Shown: positions 23,881 to 34,004 of the stretch, piece by piece
Layout of the letters: each line of letters begins with the position of its first letter
How positions within the stretch are numbered: the first letter of the stretch is position 1
NCBI RefSeq assembly: GCF_014647975.1
Contig: NZ_BMQF01000004.1
Coordinates: forward strand, 1-64,000
Source of the DNA: Streptomyces fumigatiscleroticus
GTDB lineage: Bacteria; Actinomycetota; Actinomycetes; Streptomycetales; Streptomycetaceae
Reading direction: 5' to 3'
Length of the DNA stretch: 64,000 nucleotides
Made by a program: the position numbers and the translations under genes
Notes under the pieces: generated by a model
Told to the model about the DNA's origin: nothing
What the model saw: the letters and a program-made list of their open reading frames with translations, nothing else
Database searches by the model: none

Positions 23881-26256
23881 GTGACGACACCCGGATCCAG
23901 CGGATCCATCGCAGCAGGGTCCATCGAAGGCAGGATCGCCGAGGAGCTCGGCGTACGGGAGCGGCAGGTGAAGGCCGCGGTCGAACTGCTCGACGGCGGT
24001 TCGACGGTGCCCTTCATCGCCCGCTACCGCAAGGAAGCGACCGAGATGCTCGACGACGCGCAGCTGCGCACGATCGAGGAGCGGCTGCGCTATCTGCGGG
24101 AGCTGGAGGAGCGGCGGACGGCGATCCTGGAGTCGGTGCGCGAGCAGGGCAAGCTCACCGACGAGCTCCAGGCGCGGATCCTCGGCGCGGAGACCAAGGC
24201 GCGCCTGGAGGACATCTACCTGCCCTACAAGCCCAAGCGGCGCACGAAGGCGCAGATCGCGCGTGAGGCGGGGCTGGAGCCGCTGGCCGAGGGGCTGCTC
24301 GCCGACCCCGGCGTCGAGCCCCTGGCCGCGGCCGCCGCGTTCGTCGACGCGGACAAGGGCGTGGCCGATCCGCAGGCCGCCCTCGACGGGGCCCGCGCGA
24401 TCCTCACCGAGCGGTTCTCCGAGGACGCCGACCTGATCGGCGAGTTGCGCGAGCGGATGTGGGTGCGCGGGCGGCTGGCCGCCAAGGTGCGGGAGGGCAA
24501 GGAGGAGGCGGGCGCCAAGTTCGCCGACTACTTCGACTTCGCCGAGCCCTTCACCGAGCTGCCCTCGCACCGGATCCTGGCCATGCTGCGCGGCGAGAAG
24601 GAGGAGGTCCTCGACCTCGTCCTGGAGCCGGAGGAGCCGACCGACGGGCCGTCGTCGTACGAGGGGATCGTCGCCAACCGGTTCGGCATCGCCGACCGCG
24701 GCCGGCCCGCCGACAAGTGGCTGACCGACACGGTCCGCTGGGCCTGGCGCACCCGCATCCTGGTCCACCTCGGGATCGACCTGCGCCTCAGGCTGCGTAC
24801 GGCCGCCGAGGACGAGGCGGTGAACGTGTTCGCGGCCAACCTGCGCGACCTGCTGCTGGCCGCCCCGGCCGGCACCCGCGCGACGCTGGGCCTGGACCCC
24901 GGCTACCGTACGGGTGTGAAGGTCGCCGTGGTCGACGCCACCGGCAAGGTCGTGGCCACGGACGTGATCCACCCCCACGTTCCGGCCAACAAGTGGGACG
25001 AGGCGATCGCCAGGCTGGCCCGGCTGGCGAAGGAGCACGCGGTCGAGCTGATCGCCATCGGCAACGGCACGGCGTCCCGCGAGACGGACAAGCTCGCCGG
25101 TGAGCTGATCGCCAGGCACCCGGAGCTGAAGCTCACCAAGGTGATGGTCTCCGAGGCGGGCGCGTCCGTGTACTCGGCCTCCGCCTTCGCCTCCCAGGAG
25201 CTGCCGGACATGGACGTGTCGCTGCGCGGCGCCGTGTCGATCGCGCGCCGGCTCCAGGACCCGCTGGCCGAGCTGGTGAAGATCGACCCGAAGTCGATCG
25301 GTGTCGGCCAGTACCAGCACGACCTGTCCGAGGTGAAGCTGTCGCGTTCGCTGGACGCGGTGGTCGAGGACTGTGTGAACGGCGTGGGCGTCGACGTCAA
25401 CACCGCCTCCGCGCCGCTGCTCGCCCGCGTCTCCGGCATCACCTCCGGGCTCGCCGAGAACATCGTGGCGCACCGCGACGCCAACGGGCCGTTCACCTCC
25501 CGTTCGCAGCTGAAGAAGGTGGCGCGGCTCGGCCCCAAGGCGTTCGAGCAGTGCGCGGGCTTCCTGCGGATCCGCGGGGGCGAGGACCCGCTGGACGCCT
25601 CCAGCGTGCACCCCGAGGCCTACCCGGTCGTCCGGCGCATGGTGAAGAGCACGGGCCAGGAGGTGGCCTCCCTCGTCGGCAACACGGCGGTGCTGCGCTC
25701 GCTGAGGCCGGCCGACTTCGTGGACGACACCTTCGGTCTGCCGACGGTCTCCGACATCCTGAAGGAGCTGGAGAAGCCGGGGCGCGACCCGCGGCCCGCC
25801 TTCCGGACGGCCACCTTCAAGGAGGGCGTCGAGAAGATCTCCGACCTGTCGGCCGGGATGGTGCTGGAGGGCGTCGTGACGAACGTGGCCGCCTTCGGTG
25901 CGTTCGTCGACGTCGGTGTCCACCAGGACGGTCTGGTCCATGTCTCCGCGATGTCGAAGACGTTCGTGAAGGACCCGCGGGACGTGGTGAAGCCGGGCGA
26001 CATCGTCAAGGTGAAGGTCCTGGACGTCGACATCCCGCGCAAGCGGATCTCGCTGACGCTGCGGCTGGACGACGAGGCGGCCGCCGACGGCGGCAAGGGT
26101 TCGGGGCCGGGCCGGCAGCGGGGCGGGCGGCCGCCGCAGCAGCGGCAGCAGCAGCAGCCGCGGCAGGGGCGCGGCGGGAACCGGGGGGCGCGGCAGGCGC
26201 CGCCGCCCGCCAACAGCGCGATGGCCGACGCCTTGCGGCGGGCCGGGCTGGCCTAG
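23881..26256 (+). CDS. tex: Tex-family RNA-binding transcription factor
   Basis: A 791-residue Tex protein, full family length. Order: N-terminal helical domain (1-190), a helical linker, YqgF/RNase H-like domain near 325-450 ([20 protein letters not shown]), tandem helix-hairpin-helix motifs near 480-560 ([39 protein letters not shown]), and an S1 RNA-binding domain near 635-710 ([21 protein letters not shown]). The C-terminal 75 residues are a Gln/Arg/Gly-rich tail, unlike most Tex proteins, that may bind RNA. The GTG start matches the family N-terminus ([13 protein letters not shown]). Confidence 0.95.
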   Translation: MTTPGSSGSIAAGSIEGRIAEELGVRERQVKAAVELLDGGSTVPFIARYRKEATEMLDDAQLRTIEERLRYLRELEERRTAILESVREQGKLTDELQARILGAETKARLEDIYLPYKPKRRTKAQIAREAGLEPLAEGLLADPGVEPLAAAAAFVDADKGVADPQAALDGARAILTERFSEDADLIGELRERMWVRGRLAAKVREGKEEAGAKFADYFDFAEPFTELPSHRILAMLRGEKEEVLDLVLEPEEPTDGPSSYEGIVANRFGIADRGRPADKWLTDTVRWAWRTRILVHLGIDLRLRLRTAAEDEAVNVFAANLRDLLLAAPAGTRATLGLDPGYRTGVKVAVVDATGKVVATDVIHPHVPANKWDEAIARLARLAKEHAVELIAIGNGTASRETDKLAGELIARHPELKLTKVMVSEAGASVYSASAFASQELPDMDVSLRGAVSIARRLQDPLAELVKIDPKSIGVGQYQHDLSEVKLSRSLDAVVEDCVNGVGVDVNTASAPLLARVSGITSGLAENIVAHRDANGPFTSRSQLKKVARLGPKAFEQCAGFLRIRGGEDPLDASSVHPEAYPVVRRMVKSTGQEVASLVGNTAVLRSLRPADFVDDTFGLPTVSDILKELEKPGRDPRPAFRTATFKEGVEKISDLSAGMVLEGVVTNVAAFGAFVDVGVHQDGLVHVSAMSKTFVKDPRDVVKPGDIVKVKVLDVDIPRKRISLTLRLDDEAAADGGKGSGPGRQRGGRPPQQRQQQQPRQGRGGNRGARQAPPPANSAMADALRRAGLA

Positions 26257-26403
26257 GACCACGGCTCGGCCGCGGGCGGTCGTGCCTCCCCCCGGTGCCT
26301 GAACGGCCTGGGGGGACCGCCAGGGCGGCACGGGTGGGTGCGGCGGCACTCCGCCGGCGCGGGTGCGCGCCCACCCCCTCGGTACGGCCGCCCGCGGCTG
26401 CGC

Positions 26404-28044
26404 CTAGCGTTCCGTCACCTTGCCGTCCGTGACCTCCAGGCGGCGGGTCACCCGTACCGCGTCCAGCATGCGGCGGTCGTGCGTGATCAGGAGGAGGGTG
26501 CCGTCGTAGGAGTCGAGGGCCGATTCCAGCTGCTCGATCGCCGGCAGGTCGAGATGGTTGGTCGGCTCGTCCAGGACCAGGAGGTTGACGCCCCGGCCCT
26601 GGAGCAGGGCGAGGGCCGCCCGGGTGCGTTCGCCCGGTGAGAGGGTCGCCGCCGGGCGCAGCACGTGGCCGGCCCTGAGGCCGAACTTGGCCAGGAGGGT
26701 GCGGACGTCGGCCGGTTCGGTGTCGGGGAGCGCCGCGCGGAACGCGTCCAGCAGGGTCTGCGGACCGTGGAAGAGCGCACGGGCCTGGTCGACCTCGCCG
26801 AGCAGGACGCCGGAGCCGAGGGCGGCGTGCCCGGCGTCCAGCGGTACGCGGCCCAGCAGGGCGCCGAGCAGCGTGGACTTGCCCGCGCCGTTGGCGCCGG
26901 TGATCGCCACCCGGTCCGCCCAGTCGATCTGGAGGGAGACCGGGCCGAGCACGAAGTCGCCGCGCCGCACCTCGGCCTCCCGGAGCGTGGCGACGACCGC
27001 ACCGGAGCGTGGTGCCGTCGCGATCTCCATGCGCAGCTCCCACTCCTTGCGGGGCTCCTCGACCGCCTCCAGCCGTTCGATCATGCGCTGGGTCTGGCGG
27101 GCCTTGGCGGCCTGCTTCTCGCTGGCCTCGCTGCGGAACTTGCGGCCGATCTTGTCGTTGTCACTGCCCGCCTTCCGGCGGGCGTTCTTGACGCCCTTGT
27201 CCATCCAGGCGCGCTGCATCTGCGCGCGGTCCTGGAGGGCGGCCTTCTTGTCGGCGTACTCCTCGTACTCCTCGCGGGCGTGCCGGCGGGCCACCTCGCG
27301 TTCCTCCAGATAGGCCGCGTAGCCGCCGCCGTAGAGGTTGATCTGTTGCTGGGCGAGGTCGAGTTCGAGGACGCGGGTGACGGTGCGGGTGAGGAACTCG
27401 CGGTCGTGGCTGACGACGACGGTGCCGGCGCGCAGGCCGGTGACGAAGCGTTCGAGGCGCTCCAGGCCGTCCAGGTCGAGGTCGTTGGTCGGCTCGTCCA
27501 GCAGGAAGACGTCGTAGCGGGAGAGGAGGAGGGAGGCCAGGCCCGCGCGGGCCGCCTGGCCGCCGGAGAGGGAGGTCATCGGCTGGTCGAGGTCCACGGC
27601 CAGGCCGAGCGAACCGGCGACCTCCTCCGCGCGGTCGTCGAGGTCGGCGCCGCCCAGGGCCAGCCAGCGCTCCAGGCTCGTGGCGTAGGCGTCGTCGGCG
27701 CCCGGGGCGCCCTCGACGAGGGCCGCGGTCGCCTCGTCCATGGCCCGCTGCGCCTCGGCGACGCCCGTGCGGCGGGCCAGGAAGGCCCGTACGCTCTCGC
27801 CCGGCCGCCGCTCCGGTTCCTGCGGGAGATGGCCGACGGTCGCGGTGGGCGGGGAGAGCCGCAGTTCGCCGTGGTCCGGCGCGGTCAGTCCGGCGAGCAT
27901 CCTGAGCAGCGTGGACTTGCCGGCGCCGTTGGCGCCGACCAGTCCGATCACATCGCCGGGCGCGACGACGAGGTCGAGTGCGGTGAACAGGGAGCGGTCG
28001 CCGTGGCCGGCGGCGAGGTCCTTGGCGACGAGGGTGGCAGTCAT
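26404..28044 (-). CDS. ABC-F family ribosome-associated ATPase
   Basis: A 546-residue soluble protein with two ABC domains and no membrane domain. Walker A motifs GANGAGKST occur near residue 37 and near 355, signatures LSGGQAARAGLA and LSPGERTRAALAL, and Walker B LLDEPTNDLDL and VLDEPTNHLDL. The linker (about 255-315) is Lys/Arg-rich, as in ABC-F proteins that reach the ribosome P-site. It may protect against ribosome-targeting antibiotics or aid translation; the sequence does not decide which. A second ABC-F gene lies near 43.8 kb. Confidence 0.92.
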   Translation of the reverse strand: MTATLVAKDLAAGHGDRSLFTALDLVVAPGDVIGLVGANGAGKSTLLRMLAGLTAPDHGELRLSPPTATVGHLPQEPERRPGESVRAFLARRTGVAEAQRAMDEATAALVEGAPGADDAYATSLERWLALGGADLDDRAEEVAGSLGLAVDLDQPMTSLSGGQAARAGLASLLLSRYDVFLLDEPTNDLDLDGLERLERFVTGLRAGTVVVSHDREFLTRTVTRVLELDLAQQQINLYGGGYAAYLEEREVARRHAREEYEEYADKKAALQDRAQMQRAWMDKGVKNARRKAGSDNDKIGRKFRSEASEKQAAKARQTQRMIERLEAVEEPRKEWELRMEIATAPRSGAVVATLREAEVRRGDFVLGPVSLQIDWADRVAITGANGAGKSTLLGALLGRVPLDAGHAALGSGVLLGEVDQARALFHGPQTLLDAFRAALPDTEPADVRTLLAKFGLRAGHVLRPAATLSPGERTRAALALLQGRGVNLLVLDEPTNHLDLPAIEQLESALDSYDGTLLLITHDRRMLDAVRVTRRLEVTDGKVTER

Positions 28045-28095
28045 CAGAACGCCGATCCTAATCGCCGGGCCGCCTGCTCGGCGTCCGGGTTTCTC

Positions 28096-29127
28096 TCAGC
28101 CTCCCGCCGCCTCCACCAGCACGCTTCCCGTGGCCCGCGCCACCAGGAAGGCCTCCCCCCTGACCGCCTTCGGCTCCAGGGCTATGCGGTGGCCGCCGGG
28201 TTCCAGGATTCCGTCGAACACCTCGTGGACGTGGGTGCGGGAGAGCCGGTCGACGCGGTACGCGGTGAGGCGGACCCGGCAGGAGGAGGTGACCTCGACG
28301 GTCGCCTCGCCGTCGCCCGGCGCCAGGCGGGTCAGACGGCGCTGCTCCACCGGGCTGCGGTCCAGCGCCTGTTCGATCTGGGCGACGAGCAGCGGGACGA
28401 TCGGGGCGAGGCCGTCGACCTGGGCCACGTCCAGCCCGGCGCGGGTGAAGGCACGGCGTACGGCGGTACGTTCCTGCTCGCCGACCGAGGGGCCGAAGGC
28501 GACGGTGTCGTAGGCGCGCAGTTCCTCGGCGGGGACGTCGTCGGCGTCGCGGGTGATGTCGGCGCCGATGCCGATGGTGCGCAGTGCGGCGGCGAGCTTG
28601 GCGAGCAGGGCGACGCGGGCGCCGATCAGCAGGACACGGCGGCGCGGGGACGCACGGCCGCCGTCGAGCAGGGCGGCGAGCGCGGCGCGGTACTCGGCGC
28701 CCCGGAAGCGGTACGGGCCGATGCCGTGGTAGCCGTTGAGCTCCAGGTCGGCCCGGTCGCCGGTCTGCCAGGCGAAGTCGCGCCAGACGATGTCCTCGCC
28801 GTGTGCGCCGTCGCGCTCGATCACGGCGGTCACGGCACCGCACGCCAGGTCCTCGCACTCGGGGCACCCGTATATGACGTACCGCCCGCCGGGCAGCGGC
28901 GGGTCCGTCTCCAGGAGCAGGCTGCGGACCTGGGCGGTGAAGATGGCGGGCGGGACGTCGGAGGCGAGCGGCGAGACGGCGTCCAGGTCGGAGAGCCGGA
29001 ACAGCAGCGGGCGCCCGTCGACGACGAAGTCGACGAAGTCCCGGTGCACTTGGTAGTCGCCGTTGGTCAGGACGGCACCGGCGCGCATCGCCGGTGCCAG
29101 GCCGAAGGTCGTGTATTCGGCAGACAT
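28096..29127 (-). CDS. conserved hypothetical protein with Rossmann-like middle
   Basis: A 343-residue protein I do not recognise. It starts MSAEYTTFGLAPAMRAGAVL. Residues 75-105 include CPECEDLACGAV with three Cys, possibly a metal site, followed by IVWRDFAWQTG. Residues 165-205 look like a nucleotide-binding beta-alpha unit (RRVLLIGARVALLAKLAAAL). No signal or membrane segment. No ribosome site precedes the ATG; a GATACT sequence lies about 10 bases upstream, so the transcript may be leaderless. It sits 51 bases before the ABC-F gene on the same strand. Confidence 0.65.
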   Translation of the reverse strand: MSAEYTTFGLAPAMRAGAVLTNGDYQVHRDFVDFVVDGRPLLFRLSDLDAVSPLASDVPPAIFTAQVRSLLLETDPPLPGGRYVIYGCPECEDLACGAVTAVIERDGAHGEDIVWRDFAWQTGDRADLELNGYHGIGPYRFRGAEYRAALAALLDGGRASPRRRVLLIGARVALLAKLAAALRTIGIGADITRDADDVPAEELRAYDTVAFGPSVGEQERTAVRRAFTRAGLDVAQVDGLAPIVPLLVAQIEQALDRSPVEQRRLTRLAPGDGEATVEVTSSCRVRLTAYRVDRLSRTHVHEVFDGILEPGGHRIALEPKAVRGEAFLVARATGSVLVEAAGG

Positions 29128-29448
29128 GCTGTGAGTATCCCCGCAGCGGGACTGATGTGAGCACAGCAGCGCACATTCCGCCGGGGTCCCCGTTCGGGGA
29201 CCGGTCCCGGCCACGCGCTTTCGCTGATCGGTGCCGGAGCCGCCGGGCCGGCGACGCGCCCGGAGCCGGCCCGCGTACGCGCGATCGAAGGGGTAAGGGA
29301 CGAGACGGATCTGGACGGTGTCCGCGGCGCGTGGCGCATGACGGCCGAATGGCGATCGTGTGAACAGCATTGGCCATGGACATGACTGGGACCACAGGGG
29401 ATCAATAGTCTCCGTACCGACTTCGTGCCCCTACGACTTGGAGCTTTC
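29128..29448. other. divergent intergenic region
   Basis: About 320 bases between two divergent genes, the hypothetical protein (minus) and the secreted M1 peptidase (plus). It should hold both promoters. I see the GATACT next to the minus-strand start, but no clear promoter for the peptidase and no supported gene or RNA. Confidence 0.4.
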
Positions 29449-30984
29449 GTGCACCGCAGAATCATCGCGCCGGGAGCCCTGGCCGCGGCCTCCCTTCTGC
29501 TGGCGATCCCGGCATCGGCCGCGAGCTTCTCCCCCGGCGCTCCGGGCATCGGCGACCCCTACTACCCGGCCTACGGCAACGGCGGATACGACGTCTCCCA
29601 CTACGACCTCCGGCTGACGTACCAGCCGGCCACCGACCGGCTGGAGGGCACGGCGACCCTGCTGGCCCGCACCACACAGGACCTCTCGCGCTTCGACCTG
29701 GACTTCCTGCTGGACGTCGGCGAGGTGCGGGTGAACGGCGCCAAGGCGGCCTTCACCACCTCCGGCGAGCACGAACTCCAGATCACCCCCAGGACACCGC
29801 TGGACAAGGGCGCCTCCCTCACCGTCGTCGTCCGCTACAGCGGCGTGCCGTCGTCGAAGCAGGCGTACGGCTTCACCAGCTGGCACCGCACCGCGGACGG
29901 CGGTGTCGCCGCCAACGAGCCCGAGGCGGCCTGGTGGTGGTTCCCCGGCAACGACCACCCGCTGGACAAGGCCACCTTCGACGTGTCGGTGCAGGTGCCC
30001 GACGGCACCCGGGCCGTCTCCAACGGCACGCTCCGGTCGACGACGCGTCCGCGTCCGGGCTGGACCCGCTACAACTGGCGGTCCGCCAAGCCGCAGGCCA
30101 CCTATCTGGCCACGCTGGCCGTCGGGAGGTTCGACCTCACGACGGGCACGAGCGACAGCGGCATCCCGGTCGTCAACGCCTACAGCCAGGACCTCGGCGA
30201 CAACGCGGGCGCGGCCCGGGCCAGCGTGGAGCGGACCGGTGAGATCGCCGACTGGCTGAGCGGATACTTCGGGCCGTACCCGTTCGACGCGCTCGGCGGG
30301 TATGTGCCGAACACGGACACCGGGTACGCGCTGGAGACCCAGACCCGGCCCTACTACAGCCCGCGGCAGTTCGCGAACGGGTCGAACGTCTCCGTCGTCG
30401 TCCACGAGCTGGCCCACCAGTGGTACGGCGACTCCGTCTCCGTGGCCGGCTGGAAGGACATCTGGATCAACGAGGGCTTCGCACGGTACGCGCAGTGGCT
30501 GTGGTCGGAGCACGAGGGCGAGGGCACGGCCCGGGAACTCGCCGACTACGTGTACGCCTCGCACCCCGCCGACGACGCGTTCTGGACGGTGCGGCCCGGC
30601 GACCCGGGGCCGGAGAACCAGTTCGACACCGCCGTCTACGACCGCGGCGCGCTGGCCATCCAGGCGCTGCGTGACGCCATCGGCGACCAGGCGTTCTTCG
30701 CCGTCCTCAAGGGCTGGCCGCGCGAGCACGCCTACGGCAACGCCACGGTCGCCGACTTCCAGAAGTACGCCGAGCGGGTGGCCGGCAAGCCGCTGGCCGC
30801 GCTGTTCGACACCTGGCTGTTCCAGCCGTCGAAGCCCGCCGCGTCCGCGTCCGCGGCCCGCGCCGCCTCCGTCGCCGAGGCGCCGGCGGCACCGACGGTG
30901 CGGCCGAAGTCATGGCAGAAGATCGCCGCGACGAACGACGTGCACGGGCACGGGCACGGGCACGGGCACGAGCACGCCGGGTAG
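29449..30984 (+). CDS. secreted M1-family metallopeptidase
   Basis: A 511-residue zinc aminopeptidase-fold protein. A signal peptide is present (basic MHRRII, hydrophobic core, cleavage likely after IPASA near 24). The zinc site is HELAHQW at H319/E320/H323 with the third ligand Glu in NEGFA near 342. The usual GAMEN exopeptidase motif is replaced by GYALETQ, so aminopeptidase activity is uncertain. The C-terminus ends in alternating His-Gly residues (HGHGHGHGHEH), an unusual natural metal-binding tail. The GTG start has TTGGAG six bases upstream; another GTG at 29425 would extend the signal peptide. Confidence 0.9.
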   Translation: MHRRIIAPGALAAASLLLAIPASAASFSPGAPGIGDPYYPAYGNGGYDVSHYDLRLTYQPATDRLEGTATLLARTTQDLSRFDLDFLLDVGEVRVNGAKAAFTTSGEHELQITPRTPLDKGASLTVVVRYSGVPSSKQAYGFTSWHRTADGGVAANEPEAAWWWFPGNDHPLDKATFDVSVQVPDGTRAVSNGTLRSTTRPRPGWTRYNWRSAKPQATYLATLAVGRFDLTTGTSDSGIPVVNAYSQDLGDNAGAARASVERTGEIADWLSGYFGPYPFDALGGYVPNTDTGYALETQTRPYYSPRQFANGSNVSVVVHELAHQWYGDSVSVAGWKDIWINEGFARYAQWLWSEHEGEGTARELADYVYASHPADDAFWTVRPGDPGPENQFDTAVYDRGALAIQALRDAIGDQAFFAVLKGWPREHAYGNATVADFQKYAERVAGKPLAALFDTWLFQPSKPAASASAARAASVAEAPAAPTVRPKSWQKIAATNDVHGHGHGHGHEHAG

Positions 30985-31032
30985 CCGTCTCGCGGGCGGG
31001 CCGGAGACGCTCCCGGTCCGCCCGTGCCCGTC

Positions 31033-31518
31033 TCAGCCGGCTTCCCCGTGGTCGTACACGGTCACCGGTATGCCCCTGCGCACCAGCCGCTCGGTGACCA
31101 GCGGCTCGACGCGGGACCAGCGGCCGCCGGCCAGGCCGCAGCCGATGCGGGGCATGTGGACGGAGGCCCCCAGCTCCGCCGCGTGGCCGGCGAGGCGGTC
31201 CAGGGCGGTGCCGATCGCCTCGTAGCGCACGGGGACGCCCTTGCTGCCTCGTCGTACGCCGCGCTGGCCGATCATGTTGGCCACCCACACGTACGGCTCC
31301 ACGCGGACGAGCTGGACCGCGCCCAGCCCGAAGTCGTTCGCCGCGCGGTCGCGGTGCCAGGCGCGGTAGGCCGCCTCCGGCTCCGGCCAGCGGCGCGACA
31401 GGGCCAGGACGAAGCCCTTGCCCCAGCCGCCGATGTCGTTGCAGACATGGGCTATCACCTTGACGCCCTTGACCGACGGAACGGTGGCGTCACCGCGGAC
31501 GTAGCTGATCCCCGACAT
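31033..31518 (-). CDS. macrodomain protein (ADP-ribose-binding)
   Basis: A 161-residue single macrodomain. ISYVRGDAT opens the fold, IAHVCNDIGGWGKGFVLALS is the ADP-ribose distal-site loop, and MPRIGCGLAGGRWSRVEPL is the catalytic glycine loop. It resembles Poa1p-like macrodomains that hydrolyse ADP-ribose-1''-phosphate or remove ADP-ribose from targets. It ends a minus-strand pair with the downstream permease gene; no ADP-ribosyltransferase is seen nearby. Confidence 0.88.
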   Translation of the reverse strand: MSGISYVRGDATVPSVKGVKVIAHVCNDIGGWGKGFVLALSRRWPEPEAAYRAWHRDRAANDFGLGAVQLVRVEPYVWVANMIGQRGVRRGSKGVPVRYEAIGTALDRLAGHAAELGASVHMPRIGCGLAGGRWSRVEPLVTERLVRRGIPVTVYDHGEAG

Positions 31519-31560
31519 GACGCCACCGCAGAGGCCGCCACTGACAGTGGCCCCGGGCCG

Positions 31561-33024
31561 CTACTTGGTGAGCGGGGCCCGCCGCTCCTCCGGCTGCCCG
31601 ACCCGGCGGCGGACGCCGAACCAGCCGGCGACCAGCATCACGGCGATCACCGGGATCAGCAGGACGGTCTTGCGGCCGACCTCGGGGTCGTTCCACATCA
31701 GGCCGAGCACGGCCAGCAGGAAGACGATCGTGACGATCTCCGTGACCGGGCTGCCGGGCAGCCGGAAGGACGGCCGCTGCACCAGGCCCGCCCTGGCCCG
31801 GCGGACGAAGACCAGGTGGCAGATCATGATGATCACCCAGGTGCTGACGATGCCCAGGGAGGCGACGTTCAGCACGATCTCGAAGGCCTGGCTGGGCATC
31901 AGGTAGTTCAGGCCGACACCGAGCACACAGACCCCGCAGGTCAGCAGGATGCCACCGTAGGGGACCTGGCTGCGGCTCATCACGCGGGTGAACTTCGGCG
32001 CGGAGCCGGCCATCGCCATGGAGCGCAGGATGCGGCCGGTGGAGTACAGGCCCGAGTTCAGCGACGACATGGCGGCGGTGAGGACGACGAGGTTCATCAC
32101 GTCGCCGGCCGCGGGGACGCCGATCTTCGACAGCACGGTGACGAAGGGGCTCTCGTCGGCCGAGTAGACCGAGCCGGGCAGCAGCAGGGCCAGCAGCACC
32201 ACGGAGCCGACGTAGAACAGGGCCACGCGCCACATGATGGAGTTCACCGCGCGGGGGACGACCTTCTCCGGCTCGGCGGTCTCGCCGGCGGCGACACCGA
32301 CCAGCTCCAGCGCGGCGTAGGCGAAGATCACGCCCTGCATGACCAGGACGACGGGCATCACGCCGTGCGGCAGGAGACCGCCGTGGTCCGTGATCACGCT
32401 CAGGCCCGGGGTCCGGCCGCCGACCTCGTGCCGGGTGGCCAGCAGGAAGACGCCGATCAGCATGAAGCCGACGAGGGTGGCGACCTTGACGATCGCGAAC
32501 CAGAACTCCATCTCGCCGAAGATCTTCACCGAGATGAGGTTGACGGCCAGCACCACGGCCAGCGCGATCAGCGCCAGCACCCACTGCGGGATGCTGGTGA
32601 AGAAGCTCCAGTAGTGCGTGTACAGGGCGATCGCGGTGATGTCGGCGATACCGGTGGTCGACCAGTTCAGGAAGTACATCCAGCCGGCGACGTAGGCGCC
32701 CTTCTCGCCGAGGAACTCGCGGGCGTACGACACGAAGGAGCCGGAGGAGGGCCGGTACAGGACCAGCTCGCCCAGCGCGCGGACCACGAAGAAGGCGAAG
32801 ACGCCGCAGACGAGATAGGCCAGCGCGAGCGCGGGGCCCGCGTTGTGCAGACGGCCGCCGGCGCCCAGGAAGAGGCCGGTGCCGATGGCGCCGCCGATGG
32901 CGATCATGTTGATGTGGCGGGCCTTGAGGTCCTTGCTGTAGCCGGCGTCGCCCGCGTCGGCGGGCGCTGCGGCCGCCCGGGGGTGGGGGGCGGCCTGGGC
33001 CGTGTCCACGGCGTCCTTGCTCAC
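31561..33024 (-). CDS. APC-family amino acid permease (AnsP/GabP type)
   Basis: A 487-residue membrane transporter with about twelve hydrophobic segments. The first carries [23 protein letters not shown], the unwound substrate-binding segment of amino acid permeases; [34 protein letters not shown] (in parts) is typical of the asparagine/GABA/aromatic permease branch. It should import an amino acid with protons; substrate not assignable. The GTG start at MSKDAVD is preferred; a longer N-terminal extension lacks conservation. It is divergent from the MerR gene, whose product may regulate it. Confidence 0.88.
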   Translation of the reverse strand: MSKDAVDTAQAAPHPRAAAAPADAGDAGYSKDLKARHINMIAIGGAIGTGLFLGAGGRLHNAGPALALAYLVCGVFAFFVVRALGELVLYRPSSGSFVSYAREFLGEKGAYVAGWMYFLNWSTTGIADITAIALYTHYWSFFTSIPQWVLALIALAVVLAVNLISVKIFGEMEFWFAIVKVATLVGFMLIGVFLLATRHEVGGRTPGLSVITDHGGLLPHGVMPVVLVMQGVIFAYAALELVGVAAGETAEPEKVVPRAVNSIMWRVALFYVGSVVLLALLLPGSVYSADESPFVTVLSKIGVPAAGDVMNLVVLTAAMSSLNSGLYSTGRILRSMAMAGSAPKFTRVMSRSQVPYGGILLTCGVCVLGVGLNYLMPSQAFEIVLNVASLGIVSTWVIIMICHLVFVRRARAGLVQRPSFRLPGSPVTEIVTIVFLLAVLGLMWNDPEVGRKTVLLIPVIAVMLVAGWFGVRRRVGQPEERRAPLTK

Positions 33025-33254
33025 GGGTGGTTCCACTTCCTGGTGTCCGGGCGGGGTGTGCCCGGTGTCCGTACGTGTTCCGGCGGCCCGCACCACCCAC
33101 GGCGCGGCACAGACCAGACCAGCACTTTCCCACAGTGATCCACCTTCATGCGATGGCACATGTCACAGAGCGTTACTTCTCACACGATCCGCCACACGTG
33201 TGCGCCGTGAACACCGGTCTTTCACGTCGTGGCGGACGTCAGTGGCGTGAGAGG

Positions 33255-33283
33255 TTTCACAGCACTGGTGATACAGCGATACT
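33255..33283 (+). promoter_or_regulatory. candidate leaderless promoter of the MerR gene
   Basis: A GATACT at 33278-33283 lies 7 bases before the ATG, and TTTCAC at 33255-33260 sits 17 bases further up. With no ribosome site before the ATG, this fits a -10 whose transcript starts at or next to the start codon. Confidence 0.45.
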
Positions 33284-33290
33284 GCTGCGC

Positions 33291-34004
33291 ATGACGACCG
33301 ATCCCGGGGAGCCGGACCTCACGATCGACGAGCTGGCCGCACGCGCGGGTGTCACGGTCCGCACGGTCCGTTTCTACGGCACCCGGGGCCTGCTGCCGCC
33401 GCCCGTGATCGGTCCGCGGCGCGTGGGGCACTACGGCCGGGAGCACCTGGCGCGTCTGGAGCTGATCGAGGAGCTTCGGCAGCAGGGCATGACGCTGGCG
33501 GCCATCGAGCGGTATCTGCACCGGCTGCCGCCGGAGCTGACCGCCCAGGACCTCGCCATCCACCGGGCCGTGGTGGCCGCCTGGGCCCCGGACGCCGTGG
33601 AGACGGTCACACGGGAGGAGCTGCGACGGCGGGCCGGGCGGACGCTGGACGACGGCGACATCGAGCGGCTGGCCGCGATGGACGTGGTCCGGCCCGGCCC
33701 CGACGGGTACCGCGTCGACCTGGGGCTGTTCCGGCTCGGCGTGCGGCTGCTGGACGTGCCGCTGTCGCAGGAGGCGATCCTGGCGGCCAGGGGCGTGCTG
33801 ACCGGGCACGCGCGCGACGCGGCCCGCGAGCTGTCACAGCTGCTGCGCGGCGAGGTGGCCGAGCGGGACGCGCGGGACGTGCGCTCGCTCTCCGCCCATA
33901 TGCAGCCCCTGGTGGTGCAGGCCCTGCTGACGGCGTTCCAGCGGTCGCTCAAGGAGGAGCTGCGGGTGTGGCTGGCCCAGTCACCCGCAGGACGGGCCAC
34001 CTGA
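33291..34004 (+). CDS. MerR-family transcriptional regulator
   Basis: A 237-residue regulator. Residues 10-75 are the MerR winged helix: TIDELAARAGVTVRTVRFYGTRGLLPPP, then the wing GHYGREHLARLELIEELRQQGMTLAAIERYL. The C-terminal part is helical, without the metal-binding Cys of metal sensors, so a small-molecule ligand or protein partner is likely. The ATG has no ribosome site and probably starts a leaderless transcript. It is divergent from the amino acid permease; its 3' end overlaps the convergent SDR gene by 24 bases. Confidence 0.88.
   Translation: MTTDPGEPDLTIDELAARAGVTVRTVRFYGTRGLLPPPVIGPRRVGHYGREHLARLELIEELRQQGMTLAAIERYLHRLPPELTAQDLAIHRAVVAAWAPDAVETVTREELRRRAGRTLDDGDIERLAAMDVVRPGPDGYRVDLGLFRLGVRLLDVPLSQEAILAARGVLTGHARDAARELSQLLRGEVAERDARDVRSLSAHMQPLVVQALLTAFQRSLKEELRVWLAQSPAGRAT

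Noticed and set aside
24459..25103. Frames inside tex in another phase
   Set aside because: High-GC shadow frames; tex has complete domain order in its own phase.
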